A DNA stretch of 64,000 nt, from NCBI GenBank assembly GCA_018383195.1, contig JAGZOP010000008.1:15714-79713 (forward strand), in the 5' to 3' direction. The notes under the pieces were generated by a model. The model saw nothing but the letters and a program-made list of their open reading frames with translations. It was not told where the DNA came from and did no database searches. The stretch is from Clostridiaceae bacterium. Its GTDB lineage: Bacteria > Bacillota > Clostridia > Oscillospirales > Butyricicoccaceae. How positions within the stretch are numbered: position 1 is the stretch's first letter; every line of letters begins with the position of its first letter. Shown here piece after piece: positions 16,730 to 25,973 of this stretch. A program made the position numbers and the translations under genes.

Positions 16730-18013
16730 TCAGCGGAAACGCAGTTCGCGCTGCCCCATAACAATGCTGTGGACTGCACCGCGCAGCGGTTTGCCGGTGA
16801 ATGGGCTGTTGGCTGATTTGGATTGGTATGCGGTATAGGTCTTATGGGCATCCCAGTCGAGCAGGACAAGCTCAGCGCGGTTACCCGGCTCAATGGATTT
16901 TCCGGTCAGACCATAAATCTCGGCAGGCTTTTTGGACATGCACTGGAGCAGCTGCATGCGGGTCATGCGTCCGGTCTTGACCAGCGTGGTGTTGCATACC
17001 GAGAACGCGGTTTCCAGACCGATGATACCGGAGGGCGCCGCAGCAAAATCGCGCGCCTTTTCTTCGGCAGTATGCGGTGCATGATCGGTTGCAATCATGT
17101 CGATGGTACCATCTTTCAGACCGGCAATCAGCGCCTGACGGTCGGCTTCGGTGCGCAGCGGCGGGTTCATCCGCGCGAGCGTGCCGTGTTCGAGGACGGC
17201 GTCCTCAGTCAGTGCGAGATGGTGCGGCGTCACTTCGGCATAAATGTTTGCCCCGAGCGCCTTGCCGGCGCGGATAAGCGCAACCGAATGCGCGCTTGAG
17301 ATATGCTGGAATACGACACGGGCGCCCGAACGGAGTGCAAGCGCGATGTCGCGTGCGACCATTACTTCTTCCGAGATCGGTTTTGCCCCCGGTACACCGA
17401 ATTTCCCAGCGGCGGCAGAACCGAAGTTGACCCCGGGAGAGGGAACAAACTCGGGTGCTTCTTCATGGAACGAAAGCAGTGTGCCGGTGCGCACTGCTTC
17501 CTCCATGGCGCGCATGGTGAGTGCCGCATCCCGGAGCGGCACGCCGTCATCGGTGAAGCCCGGTGCGCCGGCGGCAAGCAGTTCGTCGAAGTCTGTCAGC
17601 TCCTGTCCCGAAAGACCCTTGGTGATTGCGCATGCCTGAAGTACGTTGATAATCGGCTCCTGAGCTGCAGTCTGCTGTACGTATTGAAGTGTATCCAGAT
17701 TGTCACAGACCGGCTTGGTGTTTGCCATACAGATGACCGTGGTATATCCGCCCGCAGCCGCAGAGCGCATGCCGGTGTGGATATCCTCCTTCTGGGTTTG
17801 TCCGGGATCGCGGAAGTGGACATGGGTGTCCACGAAGCCGGGTGCGACCGTCATGCTTTTGGCGTCCAGCATTTTGACGTCTGAACCAGCAGAAGCCCAG
17901 TCGATGTGTTTTTCCACTTTGACGATGATGCCATTGTCATCAATCAAAATGTCGCGCAGACCGTCGAGACCGGTATATGGGTCCATGATGTGCGCAGTGT
18001 AGATCAGCAGCAT
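16730..18013 (-). CDS. pyrC: Dihydroorotase
   Basis: Catalyses reversible cyclisation of N-carbamoyl-aspartate to dihydroorotate in pyrimidine synthesis. The 427 residues match the long (PyrC type I) form of Gram-positive bacteria. The metal ligands are visible in HVHFRDPG near residue 60, in TPHHLALT and in ATDHAPHT. Although the frame opens upstream at 18160, the ATG at 18013 has AAAAAGGAGG before it and starts with the usual MLLIYTA. No other pyr gene is nearby. The downstream gene is DUF4230. Confidence 0.95.
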   Translation of the reverse strand: MLLIYTAHIMDPYTGLDGLRDILIDDNGIIVKVEKHIDWASAGSDVKMLDAKSMTVAPGFVDTHVHFRDPGQTQKEDIHTGMRSAAAGGYTTVICMANTKPVCDNLDTLQYVQQTAAQEPIINVLQACAITKGLSGQELTDFDELLAAGAPGFTDDGVPLRDAALTMRAMEEAVRTGTLLSFHEEAPEFVPSPGVNFGSAAAGKFGVPGAKPISEEVMVARDIALALRSGARVVFQHISSAHSVALIRAGKALGANIYAEVTPHHLALTEDAVLEHGTLARMNPPLRTEADRQALIAGLKDGTIDMIATDHAPHTAEEKARDFAAAPSGIIGLETAFSVCNTTLVKTGRMTRMQLLQCMSKKPAEIYGLTGKSIEPGNRAELVLLDWDAHKTYTAYQSKSANSPFTGKPLRGAVHSIVMGQRELRFR

Positions 18014-18032
18014 ATTGCCCCTCCTTTTTGTT

Positions 18033-19199
18033 TTACATTTGGTGATCCACTGTAATAATTGCGTTGAATCGTTTATCCCGTGCGCGCAGGACACGGCGGA
18101 TTTCATGAAGCAGGGCGGTTTGCTTTTCGCCCTGATATTCGAATGGTGCGACAATATCAAAAATCAGGTTGATCTGACGGTCGCCGTCCACCACGCGGAA
18201 ATCATGCATGCTCAGCCGGGTGTCTACCTCGGTGATCGCAGCGGCAGTCAAATCGCGCAGCGCATTGATATGCGCGTTATCCACCGAAACAGGGTCCATG
18301 TGGATGACAACAAATACACCGGTTTTTTTCCAAACCGCTTTTTCTGCCTCATCGACAATTTCATGGATGGCGACAAAATTTGCAGTGTCGGGAACTTCGG
18401 CATGCAGGGAGGCAAGCGATTTGCCTGCGCCGTAGTTGTGGATGATGAGATCGTGCACGCCGATGATTCCGTCAAACTCCAGAACAATATTTTCGATACT
18501 CTGGACAATATTAGGGTCGGCAGCCTGCCCGATGAGCGGGCTGAGCGTATCGCGGGCAATGCCTACGCCGGACCACAGGATAAAGGCTGCAACAATGAGC
18601 CCGATATAGCCGTCCACCGGAGTGGTGGTAAATTGGGAAATCACCATACCGATGAGCACAACCGAGGTGGTGATGACATCGTTGATGGAATCCTGCCGCG
18701 CAGCCATCAGAACGGTGGAGTCGATTCGGGTACCGAATTGGTGATTGAATGCGCCGAGCCAAAGCTTGACCAGCATGGACAGGGCAAGAATTACCATGAG
18801 CGGCAGCGAAAAACGAACCGCAGCCGGATGCAGGATGCGGTCCAGAGAGGACTTCGCAAATTCGATGCCGACCATCCCGATAAGGAATGCTACCACAAGA
18901 CCGGCGAGATATTCGGTGCGGCCATAGCCGAAAGGATGCTTGCTGTCAGGTGCTTTGCCTGCTAGTTTGAAGCCGATGACAGAAATCAGTGAGGAAAGAC
19001 CGTCGGACAGATTGTTTACCGCGTCCGCTGCGATGGAAATCGAGGCGGTGGCAAGACCAATGCACAGTTTGACGGCAAACAGGAACAGGTTGCATAAAAG
19101 ACCGACAATGCCGGAAACCACGCCATAGCGCTCGCGCACCTGTGCATCGCGGACATTGTCCGCATCCGGGATGAAATGCTTGATGATAAATTGGGTCAT
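18033..19199 (-). CDS. Cation diffusion facilitator family transporter
   Basis: A 388-residue CDF-type divalent metal/proton antiporter. Six membrane segments are predicted in the first 215 residues, followed by a cytoplasmic ferredoxin-like domain. The membrane metal site is recognisable: AADAVNNLSD in segment 2 and AARQDSINDV in segment 5. Both are DxxxD-like with the N-for-D change found in some Mn-type members. HPFGYGRTEYL sits between them. The C-terminal domain is longer than usual. The metal (Mn, Zn or Fe) cannot be assigned with confidence. It is adjacent to the DUF1294 gene upstream (3-bp gap), so the two are co-transcribed. Confidence 0.92.
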   Translation of the reverse strand: MTQFIIKHFIPDADNVRDAQVRERYGVVSGIVGLLCNLFLFAVKLCIGLATASISIAADAVNNLSDGLSSLISVIGFKLAGKAPDSKHPFGYGRTEYLAGLVVAFLIGMVGIEFAKSSLDRILHPAAVRFSLPLMVILALSMLVKLWLGAFNHQFGTRIDSTVLMAARQDSINDVITTSVVLIGMVISQFTTTPVDGYIGLIVAAFILWSGVGIARDTLSPLIGQAADPNIVQSIENIVLEFDGIIGVHDLIIHNYGAGKSLASLHAEVPDTANFVAIHEIVDEAEKAVWKKTGVFVVIHMDPVSVDNAHINALRDLTAAAITEVDTRLSMHDFRVVDGDRQINLIFDIVAPFEYQGEKQTALLHEIRRVLRARDKRFNAIITVDHQM

Positions 19200-19202
19200 G
19201 CG

Positions 19203-19481
19203 TTACAGTCCTTTGAAGAATTTAGAGTAAATGAGTGCTGCTAGGCTGAGTTGAACCACGAAAATCGCAGGAATTCCCCACATGAAGCGTTTGTGCAGCG
19301 TTTTATGACGGCAGACCCGCATCGTAAGGTATACTCCCGGACAGCCGCCGAGCGCACACAACAGGAACAGCGTCTTTTCCGGAATGCGCCAGCGTCCGTG
19401 CTGCGCTTTCCATTTATCGAGCGCCGCCGCTGTTGCACCGGTCAGATTTACAGCCAACAGATAGATGAAAAAATATTGCAA
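19203..19481 (-). CDS. DUF1294 family small membrane protein
   Basis: A 92-residue membrane protein of the DUF1294 family, function unknown. The signature is DKWKAQHGRWRIPE followed by ALGGCPGVYLTM and RHKTLHKRF. Three hydrophobic segments flank these polar loops. The start is a TTG with AGGAGA 11 bp upstream; no in-frame ATG gives the expected N-terminal hydrophobic segment. It precedes the CDF gene with only 3 bp between them. Confidence 0.85.
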   Translation of the reverse strand: MQYFFIYLLAVNLTGATAAALDKWKAQHGRWRIPEKTLFLLCALGGCPGVYLTMRVCRHKTLHKRFMWGIPAIFVVQLSLAALIYSKFFKGL

Positions 19482-19670
19482 TGTTTTCCGTTCTCCTACT
19501 TTCGCGCATGTGCGCGAAGCAAAATTTCATTTGGAATTATTATATCACAGGACGCCGGAAATTTGGAGAACTTTTTGTTTCATTCAGGAAATTTGGGACG
19601 GTTTTCTGCAAATTTGTTTGCATTGTAAAAGCAGGGTTTGAATCGAAAAACAGGAATTTTGCTGTTTCAC

Positions 19671-19700
19671 TTGAAAGGTTTGAAAAAAATCGTGTATGAT
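19671..19700 (+). promoter_or_regulatory. Promoter of the D,D-carboxypeptidase gene
   Basis: TTGAAA (19671-19676) and TATGAT (19695-19700) are separated by 18 bp in an AT-rich tract about 60 bp before the start codon. The rest of the 253-bp region between the DUF1294 gene and this promoter holds nothing I recognise. Confidence 0.65.
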
Positions 19701-19763
19701 AACGGTATGTGATGGATGAAGAGCGGGCGGCAGAACCGCTTGCAGGAAAAGAGGGATATGTTT

Positions 19764-21014
19764 ATGAAACGATTTTTGATGCTGCTGATGGCGCTTCTGA
19801 TATGTGCCGGCAGCGCGTCGGCAGAGCAGCCTGCGCTTGCAGGAAACGAGGCGGTGCTTTACTGTGCGGAAAACGGGCAGGTGCTGCTGGAAAAGGAGAT
19901 GGACAAACCGGCGCATCCGGCATCTATTACCAAGCTGATGACCGCGTTGCTCGTGTTGGAAAGCGGAAAAGATCTCAGTGAGATGGTTACAGTCAGCGCG
20001 GAAGCGGTGCACTCGATTGAGCGGGGGTCAACGCACATTGCGCTTGACACCGGCGAGAAGGTCACGCTTGAGCAAATGATGTACGCCATGCTGCTGACTT
20101 CTGCCAACGATGCCGCCAATGTGCTTGCGGAGGCTGTGGACGGAACGCAGGAGGCTTTTGCGGAGCATATGACTGCGCGCGCCGAAGAACTGGGCTGCCG
20201 CCATACCCATTTCACCAATGCGCATGGTTTGGATGACCCGCTGCACTACAGCACAGCCTATGATATGGCGCGGATCATGTGTGCATTACTGGAATATGAG
20301 AATTTTCTCAAAATTGCAGGCACGCAGGTGTATCATATGCCGCCGACCAACAAACAGCCGGAAGCGCGTGAATTTTGGAATAAGCAGAATCTCTTAAATC
20401 CGCAGTCCAAGTTTTACGATGAAACCGCCATTGCCGGAAAAAACGGCTACACGTCCCAGTCCGGGCACACGCTTGTCACCGCGGCACGGCGCGACGGCGT
20501 GACCCTGATTGCTGTAACGATGGGGTCAACCGAAAGCAAATATGATAAGCATCGTGATACAAGGGCAATGTTTGAGTATGGGTACGGGCAGTTTGAAAAG
20601 GCCGAGCTCAGTGTAGCACAGATTGCCGTAGGTGCGGAGCAGGCAGGTTTTCTGCCCAATCGGGATGAAATTGCGCCGATTATGGTGCTGCTGCCCAAGG
20701 GACAGAATGCGGACAGCCTGACATTTTCCGAACAGGATGGTGTGCTTGATGTGGGCGGACTGGTGATGGTTGAAATTCCGGAACTGGAAGCAGAGGAAAA
20801 TATCCCTGCATTTGAAGCCGATCTGGAACGGGAAACGGAGGAACGCACAGCGGAGACAAGGCTGCCGCCCATGCTGAAATGGGTGGGTGCCGTGCTGCTG
20901 ATCTTGATCATACTTTTCATTCTGCTGCTGACCTACCGTACAGTGCGTATCCGCAGGCAGCGCCGCCGGATTCGGGAGATGCGCGCCCGCCACCGGAGGG
21001 AGGGTCGCAGGTGA
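19764..21014 (+). CDS. D-alanyl-D-alanine carboxypeptidase (DacF/PBP5-like)
   Basis: A low-molecular-mass penicillin-binding protein that trims the terminal D-Ala from peptidoglycan pentapeptides outside the membrane. From the chosen ATG it has 416 residues, with a signal peptide ending near residue 20. The three active-site motifs are SITK with the nucleophile Ser54, SAN (112-114) and KNG (225-227). A C-terminal membrane segment (VGAVLLILIILFIL) and an Arg-rich tail anchor it. The ATG at 19764 lies 8 bp after GAGGG; the ATG two codons earlier is too close. It is followed 56 bp later by tex. DacF-type genes often sit by sporulation genes, but none is seen here. Confidence 0.92.
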   Translation: MKRFLMLLMALLICAGSASAEQPALAGNEAVLYCAENGQVLLEKEMDKPAHPASITKLMTALLVLESGKDLSEMVTVSAEAVHSIERGSTHIALDTGEKVTLEQMMYAMLLTSANDAANVLAEAVDGTQEAFAEHMTARAEELGCRHTHFTNAHGLDDPLHYSTAYDMARIMCALLEYENFLKIAGTQVYHMPPTNKQPEAREFWNKQNLLNPQSKFYDETAIAGKNGYTSQSGHTLVTAARRDGVTLIAVTMGSTESKYDKHRDTRAMFEYGYGQFEKAELSVAQIAVGAEQAGFLPNRDEIAPIMVLLPKGQNADSLTFSEQDGVLDVGGLVMVEIPELEAEENIPAFEADLERETEERTAETRLPPMLKWVGAVLLILIILFILLLTYRTVRIRRQRRRIREMRARHRREGRR

Positions 21015-21070
21015 TTGGGTTTCGGACGACCGTTTCATTGCAAGAGGATCTTCCAAGGAGGACAATATCG

Positions 21071-23230
21071 ATGGATACCATCATCAAGGCGTTGGCACAG
21101 GAACTGAGCCAGCCGGAAAAATATGTAGAAAATGTGGCGAAGCTGCTCGATGAGGGCAACACCGTTCCGTTTATTGCACGTTACCGCAAAGAGATGCACG
21201 GAACAATGGACGATCAGACCATCCGCCAGCTTGCGGACCGTCTGGCTTATTTACGCGGGTTGGATGCGCGCCGCGCTGAGGTTCGGGAGAATATCGCAGC
21301 ACTGGGGCAGCTGACGGAGGAACTGGCGCACGCAATTGACTGCGCACAGACGCTTGCGGAGATTGACGATCTGTACCGCCCGTATCGCCCCAAACGGCGA
21401 ACACGCGCTTCTATTGCACGAGAAAAGGGACTGGAACCGCTTGCTGCACTGCTTTGTGAAACGCGGGGCGCGGCAAAATCTGCGATGCAGGCAGCGCAGG
21501 TATTTGTCAGCGCAGAAAAAGGAGTAGAAACTGCGGCAGACGCGCTTGCGGGGGCGCGGGACATCCTTGCGGAAGAACTAAGCGATGATGCGGAAGTGCG
21601 CAAGCGCCTGCGAGGTCTGCTGATGCGCACTGGAATTCTGAAAACCGTTGGGACGGACGAGGCAGACAGCGTGTATGCGATGTATCGGGAGTTTTCCGAA
21701 GCGGTGAAAAAGATGCAGAGCCATCGTGTGCTTGCAGTCAATCGCGGCGAAAAAGAGGGCAAACTCAAGGTGACGATTTCGGGGGATGATGCGGAAGCGC
21801 AGGTACTTTTGCGCCGCGCGCTGATTCATCCGCAAAGCACCTATGCAGACGAACTGCGGGCGGTGTGTGAGGACAGTTACAGCCGCCTGATTTTCCCCTC
21901 GCTCGAACGTGAAATCCGGAACGAGCTGACCGATGCGGCAAATGAACAGGCGATCAAAACCTTTGCGCTCAACCTGCGTCCGCTGCTGATGCAGCCGCCG
22001 GTGCGCGGGCGCGTAACCTTGGGGTTTGATCCGGCATACCGCACGGGCTGTAAGCTCGCTGTAGTCGATGAAACAGGCAAGGTGCTTGAAACAGGAGTCA
22101 TCTATCCCACACCGCCTCACAAAAAGATTGCGGAAGCCAAAAAGGTTTTACACAGGCTGTGCAAAACCTATGGAATTACCGCCATTGCAATCGGCAATGG
22201 CACCGCTTCGCGAGAGTCTGAGCTGTTTGTGGCAGAGTTTTTGCGCGAATATGACGGAAATGTGCAGTACATGGTGGTATCGGAGGCGGGCGCATCGGTA
22301 TATTCGGCGTCCAAATTGGGTGCCGAAGAGTTTCCTGATTTTGATGTGTCGCTGCGTTCCGCGGTTTCGATTGCCCGCAGGCTGCAAGACCCGCTTGCTG
22401 AGCTGGTGAAGATTGACCCCAAAGCCATTGGCGTGGGGCAGTATCAGCACGATATGCCGCAGGCGCGGCTTGGTGAGGCATTGGACGGGGTTGTCGAGGA
22501 CTGCGTCAGTTCGGTCGGTGTGGACATCAATACAGCATCACCCGCGCTGCTCGCGCGTGTCGCAGGAGTCAGCAAAACGGTATCAAAAAATATTTTAACC
22601 TATCGAGAGGAAAACGGACGCTTTACGAGCAGAAAGCAGCTGCTCAAGGTGAAAGGTCTGGGACCCAAAGCATATGAGCAATGCGCAGGTTTTTTGCGCG
22701 TGCCGGATGGTGAAAACTTGCTCGACCGGACTGCGGTGCACCCGGAGTCCTATGAGGCGGCGCAAATGCTGCTCACATTGACCGGATATACGGCGGAAGA
22801 TGCGGCATCGGGCAAGATTGGCGAATTGCAGCCGCGCATAGAGCAGCTCGGTAAGGAGGATGCGGCGAAACGCTGCGGGGTCGGTGTGCCGACGCTGCTG
22901 GATATTGCGCAGGAATTGCTGCGTCCGGGACGCGATGTGCGGGATCAGCTGCCGCAGCCGATGCTGCGCTCGGATGTGCTCAGCTTAGAAGATTTGAAAG
23001 ACGGCATGGAACTGAACGGTACAGTGCGCAATGTAACCGACTTTGGTGCTTTTGTAGATATCGGCGTGCATCAGGACGGGTTGGTGCATATTTCGGAATT
23101 GTGCAGCCGGTTTGTGCGGCATCCGTCGGAGGTGGTTAAGGTTGGAGACGTGGTATGTGTGCGTGTGCTCGGAGTCAACGCCAAAACCGGACGAATTTCA
23201 CTGTCCATGAAGCAGGCTGGCAAAAAATAA
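21071..23230 (+). CDS. tex: Tex-family RNA-binding transcription accessory protein
   Basis: A 719-residue Tex homologue, a nucleic-acid-binding protein associated with transcription. In order it has an N-terminal helical region (FIARYRKEMHG), a YqgF/RNase H-like domain (GFDPAYRTGCKLAVVD), a helix-hairpin-helix segment (VDINTASPALLARV, RKQLLKVKGLG) and a C-terminal S1 domain (ELNGTVRNVTDFGAFVDIGV). The frame opens further upstream within the preceding gene, but the ATG at 21071 follows AAGGAGGACAATATCG and matches the family start. It is the second gene after dacF and is closed by a strong terminator. Confidence 0.96.
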   Translation: MDTIIKALAQELSQPEKYVENVAKLLDEGNTVPFIARYRKEMHGTMDDQTIRQLADRLAYLRGLDARRAEVRENIAALGQLTEELAHAIDCAQTLAEIDDLYRPYRPKRRTRASIAREKGLEPLAALLCETRGAAKSAMQAAQVFVSAEKGVETAADALAGARDILAEELSDDAEVRKRLRGLLMRTGILKTVGTDEADSVYAMYREFSEAVKKMQSHRVLAVNRGEKEGKLKVTISGDDAEAQVLLRRALIHPQSTYADELRAVCEDSYSRLIFPSLEREIRNELTDAANEQAIKTFALNLRPLLMQPPVRGRVTLGFDPAYRTGCKLAVVDETGKVLETGVIYPTPPHKKIAEAKKVLHRLCKTYGITAIAIGNGTASRESELFVAEFLREYDGNVQYMVVSEAGASVYSASKLGAEEFPDFDVSLRSAVSIARRLQDPLAELVKIDPKAIGVGQYQHDMPQARLGEALDGVVEDCVSSVGVDINTASPALLARVAGVSKTVSKNILTYREENGRFTSRKQLLKVKGLGPKAYEQCAGFLRVPDGENLLDRTAVHPESYEAAQMLLTLTGYTAEDAASGKIGELQPRIEQLGKEDAAKRCGVGVPTLLDIAQELLRPGRDVRDQLPQPMLRSDVLSLEDLKDGMELNGTVRNVTDFGAFVDIGVHQDGLVHISELCSRFVRHPSEVVKVGDVVCVRVLGVNAKTGRISLSMKQAGKK

Positions 23231-23233
23231 GAA

Positions 23234-23270
23234 AAAATCCCCGCGCGGCACTCGTTCCGCGTGGGGATTT
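23234..23270. terminator. Bidirectional terminator between tex and the P-II gene
   Basis: AAAATCCCC and GGGGATTTT arms flank a CGCGG/CCGCG inner stem. It serves both converging transcripts. Confidence 0.88.
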
Positions 23271-23276
23271 TGTATT

Positions 23277-23969
23277 TTAGTCATCAGCTGGAAGATCTTC
23301 CATCAGGCGCATGCCGGCTGTGCTTGTGACCGGCAGGGAAAAGACAATGCTTTTGGCTTTGGTCGATAATCCTGCCTTGTCCATGACTGCGCGCATGATT
23401 TTATTTTTATCCGCAGTTTTGGAGACAATCAGGATCAGTTCCTTTTCTTTGCCGAGCGAGACGCCGAGAAAGCGTTCGGCGCCTTCCATGCCGGTGCCTT
23501 TGGCATGGATTACCGTACCGCCGGCGGCGCCTGCGGCACGTGCCGCGTCCATAATGAGATCGGTATACCCCTGATTTGCAATCGTCACAAGCAGTTCGTG
23601 TTTGGTATCCTGCAAGGTGGATTCCTCCCCTTTTACGAAGTTCTGGTTTTCGGTCAGGAAAAGCAGCTGCTTTTTGCCGCCGATGCTGCTGAGCGGGATA
23701 ATAAAGGCAACGCCGGTACCGGGGACATCGATGCGCAGTTGCTTTTGCAGTGCATCCTTGATGGTACGCCACAGTTCCCGATTGACAAAGGAAAGGATGA
23801 CAACCTTTTCTGATTTTTCCAGACCAAAATAATTCAAGACATCACTGACTGCGGTTCCTTCGGCAACGGTGCTCAGTGTAATTTCCAGACCAAAGGCGCG
23901 GTAAAAATTCCGAAAACGCTTCCAGTTTTCGCGGTCTGTGATGGTTGCCATCAGATAAAGTTCGCTCAT
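23277..23969 (-). CDS. Tandem P-II-like signalling protein
   Basis: A 230-residue protein made of two P-II (GlnB)-like domains. The first covers about residues 1-106 (MSELYLMATI, FIIPLSSIGG). The second starts at about 124 (HELLVTIANQGY) with a T-loop-like GGTVIHAKGTG and a closing VFSLPVTS strand. P-II proteins sense ATP/ADP and metabolites and gate membrane transporters. The gene is 15 bp downstream of a DUF1538 transporter gene, which strongly suggests that the protein controls that transporter. The Tyr uridylylated in classical GlnB is not present in the T-loop. The ATG follows GCAGGAGG. Confidence 0.85.
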   Translation of the reverse strand: MSELYLMATITDRENWKRFRNFYRAFGLEITLSTVAEGTAVSDVLNYFGLEKSEKVVILSFVNRELWRTIKDALQKQLRIDVPGTGVAFIIPLSSIGGKKQLLFLTENQNFVKGEESTLQDTKHELLVTIANQGYTDLIMDAARAAGAAGGTVIHAKGTGMEGAERFLGVSLGKEKELILIVSKTADKNKIMRAVMDKAGLSTKAKSIVFSLPVTSTAGMRLMEDLPADD

Positions 23970-23984
23970 GAGATGCCTCCTGCA

Positions 23985-25523
23985 TTAAAGCTCAATAATC
24001 GCGTCATCCTCCAGCAGTTCAAACGCCATTGCGGGCGTAAGTGCAGACAGACGCTTTTCGCTGCGGCGCTTTTTGAACTGATAAAGCATGCCGAGCACCT
24101 GAATGGTAATCAAAGGGGTCATGGCAACCATGGCAACCACGCCGAACGCGTCGGCAACAATACTGCCCCCTGCGGAGATACATGCCCCTTGTGCGAAAGG
24201 CAGGAGAAAGGTGGCGGTCATGGGACCGGACGCGACGCCGCCCGAGTCAAACGCAATGGCGGTGAAGATTTTTGGGACAAAGAACGACAATCCCAGTGCA
24301 AGCGCATAACCCGGAATCAGGAAATACAAAATCGATACTCCGGTCAGCACGCGCAGCATTGCCAGCCCGATGGAGGAGGCAACGCCGATGGACAGAGCCC
24401 AGCCCATCGCGTGGGCAGAGATGGCTCCGTCTGTAATTTCTTCCACCTGTTTGTTGAGGATATATACCGCAGGCTCAGCTTTGACAATAAAATAGCCGAT
24501 AACCATTCCGATCGGGATGATGACCCACCGATAGGGCAAAGCCGCGATGACTTGTCCGAGGTAATTGCCGGCGGGGATGAAGCCGACATTTGCGCCGGTC
24601 AAAAACAGCACAAGCCCAATGTATGTATATGCAAGACCTACGAGAATCCGCAGCAGGTTTGGATAAGGGAGCTTGAGCGCCGCAATTTGAAATGCACCGA
24701 AAAATAGCAGGATAGGCAGCAGAGAAACGGCGATTTCGTGGAAATAAGTCGGGAAAGCAAGGTGAAATAGCGCCCACAATTCGGTGGAGTTTGTGATTTC
24801 GGGAATAGAGGGCGGTGTGTATGCGCTGCTTTGGGGATTGTAGAGCATGCCGAGCAGCAATACGGCAAGAATCGGACCGATGGAGCACAGGGCAACCAGA
24901 CCGAAGCTGTCATCCGCAGCATGGCGGTCGGTACGGATTGCGGCAACGCCGATACCGAGCGCCATGATGAATGGCACGGTCATCGGACCGGTTGTGACAC
25001 CGCCCGAGTCGAACGCTACGCCGAGAAAATCGGGGGATACGAAAAAGGTCAGTCCGAATACAACCAGATAAAACAGAATGAGCAGCGGCGGGAGCGCAAT
25101 GCTGAAGAGCATACGCAGCAGTGCGATCACAAGGAATGCGCCGACGCCGACCGCAACCGCCAGAATCAGCGTCTGGTTTGGAATGGATGGAACCTGTTCT
25201 GCCAGCACCTGCAGGTCCGGCTCGGAGATGGTTACAATGAAGCCGAGCAGAAAGGAGAGCAGAACAATGACCCATAACTTTTTACTGCCAGTCATGCAGC
25301 TGCCCACGCGTTCACCCATTGGCGTCATCGCCATTTCGGCGCCCTGCGTAAAGAACATCATGCCAACGACAAGCAGCGCGGCGCCCATGAGAAAACAGAG
25401 CAGGATGCTCGGGGAAATCGGTGCAATCGTAAAGCAGAGCAGGAGCACAATGCCGATGATCGGCAGTACGGCGCGTAAAGATTCGGCAAGCTTTTCGCGG
25501 AGTTTACGCCAAGTATTTTTCAA
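23985..25523 (-). CDS. DUF1538 family membrane transporter
   Basis: A large polytopic membrane protein of the DUF1538 family, thought to be a transporter but with no substrate I can name. The start is a TTG preceded by GAGGTG at 5 bp; a TTG ten codons upstream has no ribosome site. With this start it has 512 residues and about 12-14 membrane segments. It is an internal duplication. Each half has an EPxLxxLxxQV-like stretch (from 101 and 350) and an AFDSGGV-GPMT motif (FDSGGV at 171-176 and 425-430). Such inverted or tandem repeats with re-entrant Gly/Asp motifs are typical of ion-coupled antiporters. It forms a two-gene operon with the tandem P-II protein. Confidence 0.85.
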   Translation of the reverse strand: MKNTWRKLREKLAESLRAVLPIIGIVLLLCFTIAPISPSILLCFLMGAALLVVGMMFFTQGAEMAMTPMGERVGSCMTGSKKLWVIVLLSFLLGFIVTISEPDLQVLAEQVPSIPNQTLILAVAVGVGAFLVIALLRMLFSIALPPLLILFYLVVFGLTFFVSPDFLGVAFDSGGVTTGPMTVPFIMALGIGVAAIRTDRHAADDSFGLVALCSIGPILAVLLLGMLYNPQSSAYTPPSIPEITNSTELWALFHLAFPTYFHEIAVSLLPILLFFGAFQIAALKLPYPNLLRILVGLAYTYIGLVLFLTGANVGFIPAGNYLGQVIAALPYRWVIIPIGMVIGYFIVKAEPAVYILNKQVEEITDGAISAHAMGWALSIGVASSIGLAMLRVLTGVSILYFLIPGYALALGLSFFVPKIFTAIAFDSGGVASGPMTATFLLPFAQGACISAGGSIVADAFGVVAMVAMTPLITIQVLGMLYQFKKRRSEKRLSALTPAMAFELLEDDAIIEL

Positions 25524-25649
25524 ATTTTCACCTCGCTGGACGGTTGGAATCAAAGGAATGCATCAATAGTTTACCATAAAATTGAGGGGGAAACCAGAAC
25601 TTATGTGCGATTTTGACGTACTTTTAACAGGGAAAACGCGCTTGGAACA

Positions 25650-25973
25650 TCACAAGCATGCGGAAATATGCATCAACACATAAATGAAGAGCAGCAAAAT
25701 GGCGCCCCAAAGCAAAGCGGCACAAAGCAGACCGAAAAAACGATGCAGCGGGCGGTGGAGCTCCGCGAGTGCACGGCCAAGCTCGTCTGCATCACCCATT
25801 GCGCGGACTGCCTGCTGCTCGGCATCGTTTCCGGTGATGCCCTGCGCACGCAGAGTGCGCAGCCGGTCGTCAAGATGCGCACGCAATTCACGGCGCACGG
25901 TGCTGCGGTGATGCCCTGCGGGCAAATAGGTGCAGACCTGGTCGAGCCAGCACTCAGTCGGTGTTTTCGGCAC
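25650..25973 (-). CDS. Small membrane protein following a PadR regulator
   Basis: A 107-residue protein with a soluble helical N-terminal part (WLDQVCTYL, RRELRAHLDDR) and one C-terminal membrane segment (LLCAALLWGAILLLFIYVL). The N-terminal part resembles the short domains found at the start of PadR-partner membrane proteins (DUF1700/permease-prefix type). Several GTG codons could start it. The one at 25973 is 8 bp after AGGGGG and is preferred. It overlaps the end of the PadR gene by 20 bp, so the two are coupled. The target of this pair is not in the window. Confidence 0.65.
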   Translation of the reverse strand: MPKTPTECWLDQVCTYLPAGHHRSTVRRELRAHLDDRLRTLRAQGITGNDAEQQAVRAMGDADELGRALAELHRPLHRFFGLLCAALLWGAILLLFIYVLMHISACL

